The notes: a model not told the origin generated them from the letters alone. Positions 19,592-28,460 are shown, counted from the first letter of the stretch. The stretch is DNA of 64,000 nucleotides from Bradyrhizobium sp. LMTR 3 (GCF_001693485.1 NZ_MAXC01000011.1:62001-126000); one strand, 5' to 3'. Made by a program: numbers and translations.

Positions 19592-20656
19592 TTAAATCTC
19601 GTAGACCTGCCCCGGCTTCAGCGCCGCGAACCGCTCCGGCGGGATCTTCGCTTCCTTCAGCGCGTCGGCCAATGCGTTGACCGGCGCGTCGATCGCCTCG
19701 TCGGTGAGCTGGAATGTGCCGTGATGATGCGCCAGCGCTTCCTTAGCGCCGCAATCGGCCAGCGCCTTCACCGCATCAGCCGGGTTCATGTGCTGATCCT
19801 TCATGAACCAGCGCGGTTCATAGGCACCGATCGGTAGTATCGCCAGCCGCAGCGGGCCGTGCTGCTCGGCCACGCGGCGGAAATGCGTCCCTTCGCCGTA
19901 ACCGGAATCGCAGACGATGTAGAGTTTGCCGGCCGGCGTCTCCAGCACAAAACTCGCCCACAGCGCCTTGTTGCGGTCGAACAGGCCGCGCGCCGACCAG
20001 TGCCGCGTCGGCACCAGCGTCACCGCGATGCCGTTGCCGAGCTCGACGCGATCCTGCCAGTCGAACGCCTCGGCTTTGATCGATGCGTCCGCATCGCGCA
20101 TGGTGACGTCGTTGCCGAGCGGCGTGATCACGCGCGGCGAAAACTTTTCGGCGAGTTTTGACAGCGTTGCGATATCGAGATGGTCGTAATGGCCGTGTGA
20201 GACCAGCACGACGTCGATCTTGGGCAGCGCGTCGAATGCAATGCCGGGATCGTTGTGCCGGTGCGGCCCGGCCCATGAAATCGGCGAGGCCCGCGGCGAC
20301 CAAACGGGATCGACGAGAATATTGAGATCCCGCGTCTGGATCAGCCAGGAGACATGGCCGACAAAGGACAGCCGTACCTTGTCGCCGGACACCCGCGCCG
20401 GCGGCGTATCGCTATGGGCATTCGGCACCCAATCCGGCCAGCTCGCGCGCTTGCGGTCGGTGCCGAACTGCCAGCGCAACACCTCAGCTAATGATTTTGG
20501 CGGCACGCCGTCGGGATCGAAGAAGCGCATGCCATCGAAATGATCGGAGACGGGGCCCTCATGGGTTTTCATATTGCTGATCCAGACAGACGGCACGCCG
20601 ATGGCCGTGGCGGCACCGGCGAGCACTGCAAAGACGCGGCGGCGGGTAATGGGCAT
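19592..20656 (-). CDS. MBL-fold metallohydrolase (NAPE-PLD/UlaG-like), Tat-exported
   Basis: A 354-residue metallo-beta-lactamase-fold enzyme. The zinc motif HxHxDH appears as VLVSHGHYDHLD (about residues 155-166). The sequence LSFVGHVSWLIQTRDLNILVDPVWS and the C-terminal ALAHHHGTFQLTDEA fit the YddR/NAPE-PLD-like group. The N-terminus TRRRVFAVLAGAATA looks like a twin-arginine signal, pointing to the periplasm. The substrate is not known; phosphodiesters or phospholipids are possible by family. The ATG at 20656 is preferred over a GTG one codon upstream. No operon partner. Confidence 0.85.
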   Translation of the reverse strand: MPITRRRVFAVLAGAATAIGVPSVWISNMKTHEGPVSDHFDGMRFFDPDGVPPKSLAEVLRWQFGTDRKRASWPDWVPNAHSDTPPARVSGDKVRLSFVGHVSWLIQTRDLNILVDPVWSPRASPISWAGPHRHNDPGIAFDALPKIDVVLVSHGHYDHLDIATLSKLAEKFSPRVITPLGNDVTMRDADASIKAEAFDWQDRVELGNGIAVTLVPTRHWSARGLFDRNKALWASFVLETPAGKLYIVCDSGYGEGTHFRRVAEQHGPLRLAILPIGAYEPRWFMKDQHMNPADAVKALADCGAKEALAHHHGTFQLTDEAIDAPVNALADALKEAKIPPERFAALKPGQVYEI

Positions 20657-20825
20657 CACGACAGGCAGGAGAGAACAGAAGACATGGGGCGTTATATGGC
20701 GTGCGCGGGTTCAACTTGGAACATGCGACGAAAGGAAGCCTGATCGCCGACCCCTTCATCTTAGAAAATACAACCATGTCAAAGCCTTACGCCTCAATCG
20801 CAGGGCATTATGCCCTAGTTTCTCC

Positions 20826-20854
20826 TTGACTTTCACCCCATCCAGGGGTTTAAC
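20826..20854 (+). promoter_or_regulatory. Sigma-70-type promoter for the candidate sRNA upstream of ffh
   Basis: TTGACT (-35) and TTTAAC (-10) are separated by exactly 17 bp. The predicted start, about 20861, coincides with the 5' end of a closed RNA structure. The region 20657-20825 before it shows nothing else I can name. Confidence 0.5.
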
Positions 20855-20860
20855 CCGCCC

Positions 20861-20956
20861 ACTTTCTCGGAAAGACGTTCTTTTCGACCCGCCGCCCGGC
20901 CCATGAGACCGGAGGCCAACGCCCGACAGCGCGATGCGCCCTCGGGCGCGAAAGTG
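20861..20956 (+). ncRNA. Candidate structured small RNA upstream of ffh
   Basis: ACTTTC at the predicted transcript start pairs with GAAAGT at 20950-20955 (CACTTTC/GAAAGTG if one more base is included). It encloses about 85 bases with further hairpins: GCGCC-CTCG-GGCGC at 20936-20949 and GGCC...GGCC around 20899-20916. A promoter with ideal spacing lies just upstream. No U-tract terminator is obvious, so it could also be a 5' leader running toward ffh 200 bp away. It does not contain the GGAAG tetraloop expected of SRP RNA, and I do not recognise it. Confidence 0.4.
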
Positions 20957-21000
20957 TTTGGAATATCGTTTTGGCGTTTGGCGCCGGGACATATCTAGGT

Positions 21001-21101
21001 CGTCATACCCCGCGAAGGCGGGGTATCCAGTACGCCGCAGCTTCTCGGTTCGAAACGAGTTGCTCTGGAATACTGGATCACCCGCTTTCGCGGGTGATGA
21101 C
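21001..21101. repeat. Palindromic repeat in the ffh upstream region
   Basis: CGTCATACCCCGCGAAGGCGGGGTATCCAGTA-type left half and ACTGGATCACCCGCTTTCGCGGGTGATGAC right half form two hairpins and outer pairing (CCAGTA/TACTGG). It ends 55 bases before the ffh start, so it may lie within the ffh transcript. Confidence 0.85.
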
Positions 21102-21156
21102 AGCACTGAATGAATTGACGTGGCGCCCTGCAACCGCAGGACAAAGGACAACGGCA

Positions 21157-22707
21157 TTGTTCGACAATCTGTCGGAAAAGCTTGGTGGGATACTCGATCG
21201 GCTGACGGGCCGCGGCTCGCTGTCGGAGGCCGACGTCGACGCCGCGATGCGCGAGGTGCGTCGCGCGCTGCTGGAAGCCGACGTTGCGCTCGAGGTGGTC
21301 CGAAGCTTCACCGAGCGCGTCCGCGAGCAGGCGGTCGGTGCCACCGTCGTCAAGTCGGTCACGCCCGGCCAGATGGTCGTCAAGATCGTCCATGACGAAC
21401 TGGTCGCCACCCTTGGCGCGGACGGCCAGACCATCGATCTCAACGCGGTGCCGCCGGTCGCGATCATGATGGTCGGCCTGCAGGGCTCCGGCAAGACCAC
21501 CACCACCGCAAAACTCGCCCGCCGCATGACCCAGCGCGACAAGCGCAAGGTGCTGATGGCCTCGCTCGACATCTACCGCCCGGCGGCGATGGAGCAGCTG
21601 GCCGTGCTGGGGCGCGACCTCGACATTCCGACGCTGCCGATCGTGACGGGGCAAAGGCCGGCGCAAATTGCCAAACGCGCACTCGAAGCCGGCAAGCTCG
21701 GCGGCTATGACGTGGTGCTGCTCGACACCGCCGGCCGCACCACGCTCGACGAAGAGATGATGAGCGAGGCGGCCGAGATCAAAGCCACGGCCACTCCGCA
21801 CGAAGTGCTGCTGGTCGCGGACTCCCTGACCGGCCAGGACGCGGTCAACCTCGCGCGCGCCTTCGATCAGCGCGTCGGCCTCACCGGCATCGTGCTGACG
21901 CGCGTTGACGGCGACGGCCGCGGCGGCGCCGCGCTGTCGATGCGGGCGGTCACGGGAAAACCGATCAAGCTGATCGGCACCGGCGAAAAGACCGACGCGC
22001 TGGAAGACTTTCACCCCAGCCGCATCGCTGGGCGCATCCTCGGCATGGGCGACGTGGTGTCGCTGGTCGAACGCGCGGCGGCGAATATCGACGCCGAAAA
22101 GGCCGCGCGCACCGCCGAGCGGATGCGCAAGGGCCAGTTCGACCTCAACGACATGCGCGAGCAGTTGCTGCAGATGGCGAATATGGGCGGCATCAGCGGC
22201 TTGATGGGCATGATGCCGGGCGTCGCCAAGATGAAGAACCAGATTGCGGCAGCCGGCATCGACGACAAGATTTTGAAGCGCCAGGTGGCGATCATCGATT
22301 CGATGACGCGGGCTGAGCGCAAGAACCCCGACATTTTGAAAGCGAGCCGCAAGAAGCGCATCGCCGCCGGCGCCGGCCAGAACGTCGAGCAGGTCAACAA
22401 GCTCTTAAAGATGCACCGGAACATGGCCGACATGATGAAGGCGATGGGTTCGGGCAAGCGCGGCCCGCTCGCCGGCATCGCGCAGGCGATGGGTTTTGGC
22501 GGCGGCATGAAGCCGCCCTCGCCGGAGGAGATGAAGGCGCTGGCGGACAAGATGCAGGGCGGTGCCGGTCCGGGCGGCCTGCCGAATTTGCCGAAGGATC
22601 TTCCCACCGGCCTGCGCCAGGGATTGCCGAATCTGCCGGGACTTACCGGGCTGAGCGGCAAGCCGACGCTTCCGGGCCTCGGCGGCTTTCCGGGGAAGAA
22701 GAAATGA
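21157..22707 (+). CDS. ffh: Signal recognition particle protein Ffh
   Basis: A 516-residue SRP54 GTPase that binds signal peptides on the ribosome and hands them to FtsY. The G domain shows GLQGSGKTTTTAKLA (G1), LASLDIYRPAAMEQL, LDTAGRTTLDEEM (G3) and TRVDGDGRGGAALS (G4). The methionine-rich M domain (about residues 320-450) and a Gly/Pro/Leu-rich tail follow. The frame is open 62 codons further upstream through the repeat, but similarity begins at LFDNLSEKL; I take the TTG at 21157 as start, with AGGACAAAGGA before it. It precedes the rpsP operon. Confidence 0.95.
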   Translation: MFDNLSEKLGGILDRLTGRGSLSEADVDAAMREVRRALLEADVALEVVRSFTERVREQAVGATVVKSVTPGQMVVKIVHDELVATLGADGQTIDLNAVPPVAIMMVGLQGSGKTTTTAKLARRMTQRDKRKVLMASLDIYRPAAMEQLAVLGRDLDIPTLPIVTGQRPAQIAKRALEAGKLGGYDVVLLDTAGRTTLDEEMMSEAAEIKATATPHEVLLVADSLTGQDAVNLARAFDQRVGLTGIVLTRVDGDGRGGAALSMRAVTGKPIKLIGTGEKTDALEDFHPSRIAGRILGMGDVVSLVERAAANIDAEKAARTAERMRKGQFDLNDMREQLLQMANMGGISGLMGMMPGVAKMKNQIAAAGIDDKILKRQVAIIDSMTRAERKNPDILKASRKKRIAAGAGQNVEQVNKLLKMHRNMADMMKAMGSGKRGPLAGIAQAMGFGGGMKPPSPEEMKALADKMQGGAGPGGLPNLPKDLPTGLRQGLPNLPGLTGLSGKPTLPGLGGFPGKKK

Positions 22708-22731
22708 AAAAGCTCGCTCCCTCTCTCGATT

Positions 22732-22832
22732 CGTCATTCCGGGATGCGCCGAAAGGCGCAGGCCCGGAATCCATACTCACGATCGTGGCTATGGATTCCG
22801 GGCTCGTCGCTTCGCGTCGCCCCGGAATGACG
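22732..22832. repeat. Palindromic repeat, CGTCATTCCGGG family, copy between ffh and rpsP
   Basis: CGTCATTCCGGGATGCGCCG on the left and GTCGCCCCGGAATGACG on the right, with GGCCCGGAATCCAT/ATGGATTCCGGGCT inner pairing. It fills most of the 168-bp ffh-rpsP gap. Confidence 0.88.
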
Positions 22833-22875
22833 CATTAGTTGAACGCATGCATTAACCCATACTCAGGAGAACTAA

Positions 22876-23208
22876 ATGTCAGTCGTTATCCGCCTCGCTC
22901 GCGCAGGCACCAAGAAGCGCCCGGTCTATCACGTCGTCGTCGCCGACTCGCGCTTTCCCCGCGACGGCCGCTTCATCGAGCGTCTCGGCTATTTCAATCC
23001 GCTGCTGCCGAAGGACAATGAATCGCGGCTGAAGCTCGACATGGACAAGGTGAAGTCCTGGCTCGCCAAGGGCGCGCAGCCGTCGGATCGCGTGACGCGC
23101 TTCCTGGATGCGGCCGGTGTCGTCAAGCGCGCCGCCCGCAACAACCCGGAAAAGGCCGTGCCGCGCAAGGAGCGCAAGGCCCGCGCTGAAGCCGCCGCGA
23201 AGGCGTAA
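22876..23208 (+). CDS. rpsP: 30S ribosomal protein S16
   Basis: A 110-residue S16 protein with the family start [20 protein letters not shown] and the segment [15 protein letters not shown] lysine/alanine-rich C-terminal tail is typical of alphaproteobacterial forms. CAGGAGA precedes the ATG. It heads the conserved rpsP-rimM-trmD-rplS block. Confidence 0.98.
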   Translation: MSVVIRLARAGTKKRPVYHVVVADSRFPRDGRFIERLGYFNPLLPKDNESRLKLDMDKVKSWLAKGAQPSDRVTRFLDAAGVVKRAARNNPEKAVPRKERKARAEAAAKA

Positions 23209-23227
23209 GGCTTAGCGGCGCGCGACG

Positions 23228-23752
23228 GTGAGAACACCGATTTGCGTCGCCCGTATCGGCGCCGCGCATGGCGTGCGCGGCGCGGTGAAACTGTGGACGT
23301 TCACCGAGGATCCGCTGGCCGTAAAGCAATACGGCCCGCTGATGACCAAAGACGGCGCACGCCAGTTCGAGGTGACGCATGTCCGTGAGGCCAAAGATCA
23401 TCTGGTGGCGACGCTGAAGGGCATCGCCACCCGCGAGGACGCCGAGCGCCTCAATGGCCTCGAGCTCTATGTCGCCCGCGACAAATTGCCTGAGACCGAC
23501 GAGGGTGAGTATTACCACGCCGACCTGATCGGACTTGCCGCCGTCAACGCCGCGGGCGAGCCGCTCGGCCGCGTCATCGCGATTCACAATTTCGGGGCCG
23601 GCGACATTATAGAGATCGCGCCTCCGCAAGGCGCCACTATGCTGCTGCCGTTCACCAATGCAGTCGTGCCGATAGTCGATCTGGCCAATGGCCGCGTGGT
23701 GATCGAACTGCCGCAGGAAATCGAAGGCGACGACGCCCCGACGCTTACGTGA
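23228..23752 (+). CDS. rimM: Ribosome maturation factor RimM
   Basis: A 174-residue protein that assists 30S assembly by binding S19 and the 16S head. It opens [21 protein letters not shown], the RimM N-terminal signature, and has a PRC-barrel C-terminal half ([18 protein letters not shown]). The start is a GTG with AAGG upstream. It lies 19 bp after rpsP and 10 bp before trmD in one operon. Confidence 0.97.
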   Translation: MRTPICVARIGAAHGVRGAVKLWTFTEDPLAVKQYGPLMTKDGARQFEVTHVREAKDHLVATLKGIATREDAERLNGLELYVARDKLPETDEGEYYHADLIGLAAVNAAGEPLGRVIAIHNFGAGDIIEIAPPQGATMLLPFTNAVVPIVDLANGRVVIELPQEIEGDDAPTLT

Positions 23753-23762
23753 TGGGTTTTGC

Positions 23763-24482
23763 ATGACCTGGCGCGCTACGGTTCTCACCCTCTTCCCCGA
23801 GATGTTTCCCGGTCCGCTCGGCGTCAGCCTGGCCGGCAGGGCGCTGGCCTCCGGCCTATGGGCGCTGGAAGCGCGCGATATCAGGGATTCTGCGACCGAC
23901 AAACATCGCAGCGTCGACGATACCCCGGCCGGCGGCGGCCCCGGCATGGTGCTACGCGCCGACGTGCTGGCTGCTGCGATCGATGCCGCGGCTATCGATC
24001 AAAATCGGCCGCGCCTCCTGATGAGTCCGCGGGGTCGGCCATTGACCCAGTCCATGGTTGCCGAACTTGCTGCGGGGGCCGGGCCCCTGATCGTCTGCGG
24101 GCGGTTCGAGGGGGTCGATCAGCGGGTCATCGAGGCACGGAACCTGGAAGAGGTCTCGGTCGGAGACTACGTGCTGTCAGGAGGCGAAATCGCCGCGATG
24201 GCCCTGATCGATGCCTGCGTTCGGCTTTTGCCGGGGGTGATGGGCAAGCAGACCTCGGGCGTAGACGAAAGCTTCTCCGAGGGACTACTGGAATACCCCC
24301 AATTTACGCGGCCGCAGGAGTTCGAGGGCCGCGGCATCCCCGAAATCCTGATCTCCGGCGATCATGCCAAGGTGGCGGCCTGGCGAAGGGCCGAGGCCGA
24401 GGCCCTGACGCGGACGCGGCGGCCGGATTTATGGGCGGCGAGGGGCGGCCTAAAAGGCACAAAAAGCACGACAGACGGGTGA
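23763..24482 (+). CDS. trmD: tRNA (guanine(37)-N1)-methyltransferase
   Basis: A 239-residue SPOUT methyltransferase making m1G37 in tRNAs reading CNN and related codons, which prevents frameshifting. The knotted SAM site is seen in [18 protein letters not shown] and [16 protein letters not shown]. The start is [17 protein letters not shown]. The C-terminus is a little longer than in E. coli. It is followed by rplS after 108 bp. Confidence 0.98.
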   Translation: MTWRATVLTLFPEMFPGPLGVSLAGRALASGLWALEARDIRDSATDKHRSVDDTPAGGGPGMVLRADVLAAAIDAAAIDQNRPRLLMSPRGRPLTQSMVAELAAGAGPLIVCGRFEGVDQRVIEARNLEEVSVGDYVLSGGEIAAMALIDACVRLLPGVMGKQTSGVDESFSEGLLEYPQFTRPQEFEGRGIPEILISGDHAKVAAWRRAEAEALTRTRRPDLWAARGGLKGTKSTTDG

Positions 24483-24590
24483 CAAGCGCGGCCCGATGCC
24501 TTATACGAGCGCCAAATCCGCACACGCGCAGGATAGATGGACGTTTGCGCAGCCCCCGAAAGGCTGGGCGCGCCGCCGATGGAGATTTCA

Positions 24591-24971
24591 ATGAACCTCA
24601 TTCAACAGCTCGAAAAAGAGCAATTCGAAAAACTGTCGGCGACCAAGTCGATCCCCGAATTCGGCCCCGGCGATACTGTGATCGTCAACGTCAAGGTGGT
24701 CGAAGGCGAGCGCACCCGCGTGCAGGCCTATGAAGGCGTCTGCATCGGCCGTTCCGGCGGCGGGCTCAACGAGAGCTTCACGGTCCGCAAGATTTCCTAC
24801 GGCGAAGGCGTGGAGCGCGTGTTCCCGGTGATGTCGCCGATGATCGACTCGATCAAGGTGGTGCGCCGCGGCAAGGTGCGCCGCGCCAAGCTGTATTACC
24901 TGCGCAGCCTGCGCGGCAAGTCGGCCCGCATCGTCGAGAAGCAGGACCGCGCCGCCGCTGTTGGCGAGTAA
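24591..24971 (+). CDS. rplS: 50S ribosomal protein L19
   Basis: A 126-residue L19 protein, located at the subunit interface. Landmarks are [45 protein letters not shown] core, and [18 protein letters not shown]. The ATG at 24591 gives the family N-terminus [11 protein letters not shown]; an earlier frame opening at 24537 is not needed. A strong terminator follows the stop, ending the operon. Confidence 0.98.
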   Translation: MNLIQQLEKEQFEKLSATKSIPEFGPGDTVIVNVKVVEGERTRVQAYEGVCIGRSGGGLNESFTVRKISYGEGVERVFPVMSPMIDSIKVVRRGKVRRAKLYYLRSLRGKSARIVEKQDRAAAVGE

Positions 24972-24993
24972 CTTTTCCCGAACGGGATGCGAC

Positions 24994-25024
24994 AAAAGCG
25001 CGGGGTCTTGCCCCGCGCTTTTTT
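24994..25024 (+). terminator. Terminator of the rpsP-rimM-trmD-rplS operon
   Basis: AAAAGCGCGGGG pairs with CCCCGCGCTTTT (12 bp, five-base loop TCTTG) and runs into six T residues. Confidence 0.93.
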
Positions 25025-25054
25025 GTTGCGGAGTGCCTATCTGATAGCTCGACT

Positions 25055-25145
25055 CGTCATGCCCGGGCTTGACCCGGGCATCCATCGGAACAACAGGCCT
25101 CTTGCACAAGAATGATGGATTGCCGGGTCAAGCCCGGCAATGACA
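25055..25145. repeat. Palindromic repeat, CGTCATGCCCGGGCTTGACC family
   Basis: Left hairpin ATGCCCGGGCTTGACCCGGGCAT and right hairpin TTGCCGGGTCAAGCCCGGCAA are joined by a short centre, with outer arms CGTCAT and ATGACA. It lies between the rplS terminator and the leuC upstream region. Confidence 0.88.
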
Positions 25146-25198
25146 GACCGGCCCAGCCATCGATCGATTGTCGCGACGGCAGGCCCTGTGTTAGAAAA

Positions 25199-25214
25199 TC
25201 AGAATGGTTCTAGA
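25199..25214. promoter_or_regulatory. Putative iron-control element (Irr/ICE-like box) upstream of leuC
   Basis: TCAGAATGGTTCTAGA contains AGAA-TGG-TTCT, the same inverted-repeat form as the element upstream of acnA. It lies about 200 bp before the leuC start. LeuC needs a [4Fe-4S] cluster, so iron-responsive control is sensible. Assigned by motif resemblance only. Confidence 0.45.
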
Positions 25215-25411
25215 TCGCACCAGCGCCGCCTTCGGCACCGCTCAGCTTGTCGTCATCGACGACCGCTCGCGGCTGCCTGGCCGCTTCTTCGGGCGGTTCA
25301 CGACGTCGGCCACGTCCGAGCTTACGCGCGCAGCTTGACGCTGGGACGCCCGTTGCTTGCGCCTTTTCGCGCTTAACCGCTCACACAGAATTTCCTTTGG
25401 AGCTTACGCTC

Positions 25412-26818
25412 ATGTCCAAACCGACCACGCTGTACGACAAGATCTGGAATGACCATCTGGTGCACGAAGCCGAAGACGGCACCTGTCTGCTCTATATCGA
25501 CCGCCATCTGGTGCATGAAGTGACTTCGCCGCAGGCGTTCGAAGGCCTGCGCGCGACGGGACGCAAGGTTCACGCGCCGGAGAAGACGCTCGCCGTCGTC
25601 GACCACAACGTGCCGACGACCGATCGGACAAAGCCCAATCCCGACCCTGAGAGCGCCGAGCAGATCAAGGCGCTGGCGGAGAACGCCAAGGAATTCGGCA
25701 TCGAATATTACAACGAGTTCGACAAGCGCCAGGGCATCGTGCACGTGATCGGCCCCGAGCAGGGCTTTACCCTGCCCGGCACCACCATCGTCTGCGGTGA
25801 CAGCCACACCTCCACTCATGGCGCGTTCGGCGCGCTGGCGCACGGCATCGGCACCTCGGAGGTCGAGCACGTGCTGGCGACGCAGACGCTGATCCAGAAG
25901 AAGGCGAAGAACATGCGCGCGGTGGTCGACGGCAAGTTGCCCGACGGCGTCACCGGCAAGGACATCATCCTCGCGATCATCGGCGAGATCGGCACCGCGG
26001 GCGGCACCGGCTACGTGCTGGAATATGCCGGCGATGCGATCCGTGCGCTGACGATGGAAGGCCGCATGACCGTCTGCAACATGTCGATCGAAGGCGGCGC
26101 CCGCGCCGGCCTGGTCGCGCCGGATGAAAAGGCGTTCGAATTCCTGAAAGACCGCCCGAAGTCGCCGAAGGGCGCCGATTGGGACGCCGCGATGCGCTAT
26201 TGGGAAAAGCTGCGTTCCGACGAGGGCGCACATTTCGATCACGAGATCCGGCTGGATGCGGCAAAGCTGCCGCCGATCGTGACCTGGGGTACCTCGCCCG
26301 AGGACGTGGTGTCGATCTCGGGCTTCGTGCCCGACCCCGACAAGATCGAGGACGAGGCCAAGCGACTCTCAAAGCATCGTGCGCTGAAGTATATGGGGCT
26401 GACGGCGGGAACGAAGATCACCGACATCAAGCTCGATCGCGTCTTCATCGGCTCCTGCACCAACGGCCGCATCGAGGACCTGCGCGCAGCCGCAAAGATC
26501 GCCGAGGGCAAGACCGTCAACGCCAGCGTCAATGCGATGATCGTGCCGGGCTCAGGCATCGTGAAGGAGCAGGCGGAAGCCGAAGGCCTCGACAAGATTT
26601 TCATCAAGGCCGGCTTCGAGTGGCGCGAGCCGGGCTGCTCGATGTGCCTTGCGATGAACCCGGACAAGCTGAGGCCGGAAGAGCGCTGCGCCTCGACCTC
26701 GAACCGCAATTTCGAGGGCCGCCAGGGCTTCAAGGGCCGCACCCACCTGGTGTCGCCGGCGATGGCCGCGGCGGCGGCGATCGCGGGACATTTCGTCGAC
26801 GTCCGGGAATGGCGTTAA
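25412..26818 (+). CDS. leuC: 3-isopropylmalate dehydratase large subunit
   Basis: A 468-residue aconitase-family protein. With LeuD it isomerises 2- to 3-isopropylmalate in leucine synthesis, using a [4Fe-4S] cluster. Landmarks are [24 protein letters not shown], the cluster cysteines in [13 protein letters not shown] and [12 protein letters not shown], and [10 protein letters not shown]. The ATG at 25412 matches the family start [12 protein letters not shown] and has TTGGAG upstream; the frame opens 55 codons earlier without support. leuD lies 3 kb downstream, so the two subunits are not in one operon. Confidence 0.98.
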   Translation: MSKPTTLYDKIWNDHLVHEAEDGTCLLYIDRHLVHEVTSPQAFEGLRATGRKVHAPEKTLAVVDHNVPTTDRTKPNPDPESAEQIKALAENAKEFGIEYYNEFDKRQGIVHVIGPEQGFTLPGTTIVCGDSHTSTHGAFGALAHGIGTSEVEHVLATQTLIQKKAKNMRAVVDGKLPDGVTGKDIILAIIGEIGTAGGTGYVLEYAGDAIRALTMEGRMTVCNMSIEGGARAGLVAPDEKAFEFLKDRPKSPKGADWDAAMRYWEKLRSDEGAHFDHEIRLDAAKLPPIVTWGTSPEDVVSISGFVPDPDKIEDEAKRLSKHRALKYMGLTAGTKITDIKLDRVFIGSCTNGRIEDLRAAAKIAEGKTVNASVNAMIVPGSGIVKEQAEAEGLDKIFIKAGFEWREPGCSMCLAMNPDKLRPEERCASTSNRNFEGRQGFKGRTHLVSPAMAAAAAIAGHFVDVREWR

Positions 26819-26883
26819 TGCTTCCTTTGTCTAGATAGCGAGACGTTCCGGAAACGGCCCGTTAACAGGCAAAGCGCACACTG

Positions 26884-26916
26884 GTCCCTTGCGAAGCGCT
26901 TTCGCGAGGGACTTTT
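26884..26916 (+). terminator. 12-bp hairpin with T-tract after leuC, overlapping the next gene's ribosome site
   Basis: GTCCCTTGCGAA pairs along 12 bp (one G-U) with TTCGCGAGGGAC around a GCGCT loop, followed by TTTT. It looks like the leuC terminator. However, its 3' arm contains GCGAGGGA, the only ribosome site for the small gene starting at 26920. It could therefore terminate, or mask translation, or both. Confidence 0.6.
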
Positions 26917-26919
26917 GCC

Positions 26920-27132
26920 GTGACCGACAAGCCTGAATTTGTCGATATGATCAGCGAGGCGACGCGGCAGGTGCGGCGGCGCACGATGCCGCGCATCGTC
27001 GACCTGCAGCCCATCGCCACCAAGGAAGCCTCGCGCCTCAGCCACTGGCCGCCGGAGCACTGGCAGCAATGGCGGATGGAGACGCTGACGCCATGGAAGC
27101 TCAAGCCGTGGCGGGGCAAGGATTGGGATTGA
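26920..27132 (+). CDS. Small conserved-looking hypothetical protein, Trp-rich C-terminus
   Basis: A 70-residue soluble, basic protein that I do not recognise. The C-terminal half is rich in tryptophan (HWPPEHWQQWRMETLTPWK and PWRGKDWD), which is unusual and suggests a real folded or binding segment. The start is a GTG with GAGGGA upstream, lying inside the preceding hairpin; an ATG at 26947 is an alternative. It is followed by its own terminator-like hairpin. Codon use resembles its neighbours. Function unknown. Confidence 0.6.
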   Translation: MTDKPEFVDMISEATRQVRRRTMPRIVDLQPIATKEASRLSHWPPEHWQQWRMETLTPWKLKPWRGKDWD

Positions 27133-27156
27133 GCCAGTAGCGTTACCTGAAAAACA

Positions 27157-27178
27157 GGCGCCCTTTCGGGCGCCCGTT
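27157..27178. terminator. Bidirectional terminator between convergent small genes
   Basis: GGCGCCC-TTTC-GGGCGCC is followed on the plus strand by CGTTTC and preceded by AAAAAC, which reads as a T-rich tract on the minus strand. It serves the gene at 26920 and the one ending at 27184. Confidence 0.75.
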
Positions 27179-27183
27179 TCATT

Positions 27184-27828
27184 TCACCAATAGGCGTAGT
27201 AGCGGTTGCGCCACCACCAGGGCGGCCTGCAGATCTTGCGCGGCCCATAATAGGTCCAGATCACGCGGCAGCGCCGCGGATAATAGTAGGCCGGGTATGT
27301 GTAGTAGGCCGGCGCGTAGTAGAATCGACGATGGAAGAAGCGCCGGTGGCCGAAATGGGGCCGATGGAAGACGTGAGGCCGGTGGAACGCATGACGATGT
27401 ACGAACCGGTGTCCGCCGCCATGGAAGACGGGTGCGGGACGAAAGCCGCCACGGTGGATCGCCATCCCACCACCTCTGAACCCACCGCCGTGAAAGGCCG
27501 CGCCGCCACCGCGGAAACCGCCGCCGTGAAATGCCGCTCCGCCGCCGCGGAAGCCACCGCCATGGAAACCGCCGCCGCCACCGCCGCGAAAGCCGCCGCC
27601 GCCGAAACCGCCACCGCCACCGGCGCGAACACCGCCGCCCATCCCGCCGCGGTGTTGAACCTCGGTCGTCAGTCCGTCGGTTGCGTATTTCGCTGACGGA
27701 ACCGTGCCGGGGGTCGCTAGCGAAAGCGCCTCGGCGCGCTGTTGTGATGCCGCTGCGAGCGCGAATACTGCCGCAGCCGTAACGCCCAGACGGCGGACCA
27801 TGCCGCGTCCGGGTTCGGATGTTGTCAT
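27184..27828 (-). CDS. Exported Gly/His/Phe-rich repeat protein
   Basis: A 214-residue protein with a signal peptide ending RAEA (about residue 33), a short ALSLATPG segment, then a long low-complexity body. Gly-rich repeats of the unit FHGGGFRGGGAA (about residues 60-125) give way to His/Phe/Arg stretches (HRPHVFHRPHFGHRRFF) and a Tyr/Pro/Trp end (PPWWWRNRYYAYW). GGGAGGATAAATCC precedes the ATG. His-rich tracts could bind metals, but no function is known. Its N-terminal ALSL..PG...TTEV.HR segment is shared with the gene at 28461-28724. Upstream lies a phased TGAA motif. Confidence 0.75.
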   Translation of the reverse strand: MTTSEPGRGMVRRLGVTAAAVFALAAASQQRAEALSLATPGTVPSAKYATDGLTTEVQHRGGMGGGVRAGGGGGFGGGGFRGGGGGGFHGGGFRGGGAAFHGGGFRGGGAAFHGGGFRGGGMAIHRGGFRPAPVFHGGGHRFVHRHAFHRPHVFHRPHFGHRRFFHRRFYYAPAYYTYPAYYYPRRCRVIWTYYGPRKICRPPWWWRNRYYAYW

Positions 27829-27926
27829 GGATTTATCCTCCCTAACCGGCGACGCGCGCTGCTCTGCGGCTGGCTCGCGTCGCGTCCTCTGCGATCGCTC
27901 CCAACGTGACGTTAGAGACAGACACG

Positions 27927-27984
27927 TGAACGCGCCATGAATGCGCCGACCTCAGCGATGAACGCTCAGGAAAGAGCGTTGAAG
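27927..27984. promoter_or_regulatory. Phased TGAA repeat upstream of the Gly/His-rich protein gene
   Basis: On the plus strand TGAA occurs at 27927, 27938, 27959 and 27980, spaced 11, 21 and 21 bases, i.e. on one face of the helix. The first two units read TGAACGCGCCA and TGAATGCGCCG. The arrangement suggests a response-regulator site of the OmpR/PhoB kind. Related sites lie at 28839 and 57806. The rest of the gap 27829-28019 shows nothing else. Confidence 0.45.
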
Positions 27985-28019
27985 AGATTTCTGCTGCTGA
28001 CTGAAGTTGTGCACGCTTA

Positions 28020-28328
28020 CTACCAGAATGGCCCAAATCCGATGCCGAAGGTGAACGGCGCGGGCGCGTAGTAAGGATACGGGCGATAGTAGACGGGCCG
28101 TGCGTAGTAATGGGGCCGGTAGTAATAAGGGCGATAATACGGACGGTAGTACGGACGATAGTAGCCATAGTGACGATAGTAGCGCCGCTGCGCGCTGAAA
28201 TCGGTGGCGTCGGATGTGCCGGCGCTTTGCGCCTTCGCCTGCGGCGCCGCGGCGGCCCTGTCAATCGCCGCCGGCCCGGCGACCGCGAGCGCGCCGACGA
28301 CAAGGGCTGCAGAGATCAAGCTCCTCAT
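28020..28328 (-). CDS. Exported Tyr/Pro/Arg-rich small protein
   Basis: A 102-residue protein: signal peptide of about 28 residues ending AAAA, a short linker, then TDFSAQRRYYRHYGYYR and a run of YYRP-type repeats ending FGIGFGPFW. About a quarter of the mature chain is tyrosine. The TDxSAQRR segment recurs in the gene at 29013-29342, so the two look like divergent paralogues. The tyrosine/arginine pattern could bind polyanions, cell-wall material or other proteins. Function unknown. Confidence 0.7.
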   Translation of the reverse strand: MRSLISAALVVGALAVAGPAAIDRAAAAPQAKAQSAGTSDATDFSAQRRYYRHYGYYRPYYRPYYRPYYYRPHYYARPVYYRPYPYYAPAPFTFGIGFGPFW

Positions 28329-28460
28329 GATGGACTCCTCTTGCTGAAGCTGATGTCAGAGATAACGGGCGGTAATCTCGCCAGTTTCAAGGCGACCGCT
28401 GAAATCGAAACAGGCCCGCGATGAAGCGGGCCTGTTGGCATCTGCACCAAGCTGCCGCAA

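Noticed and set aside
20861..20956. SRP (4.5S) RNA gene upstream of ffh
   Set aside because: It is tempting by context, but the conserved GGAAG-type apical loop and the helix-8 internal loops are absent.
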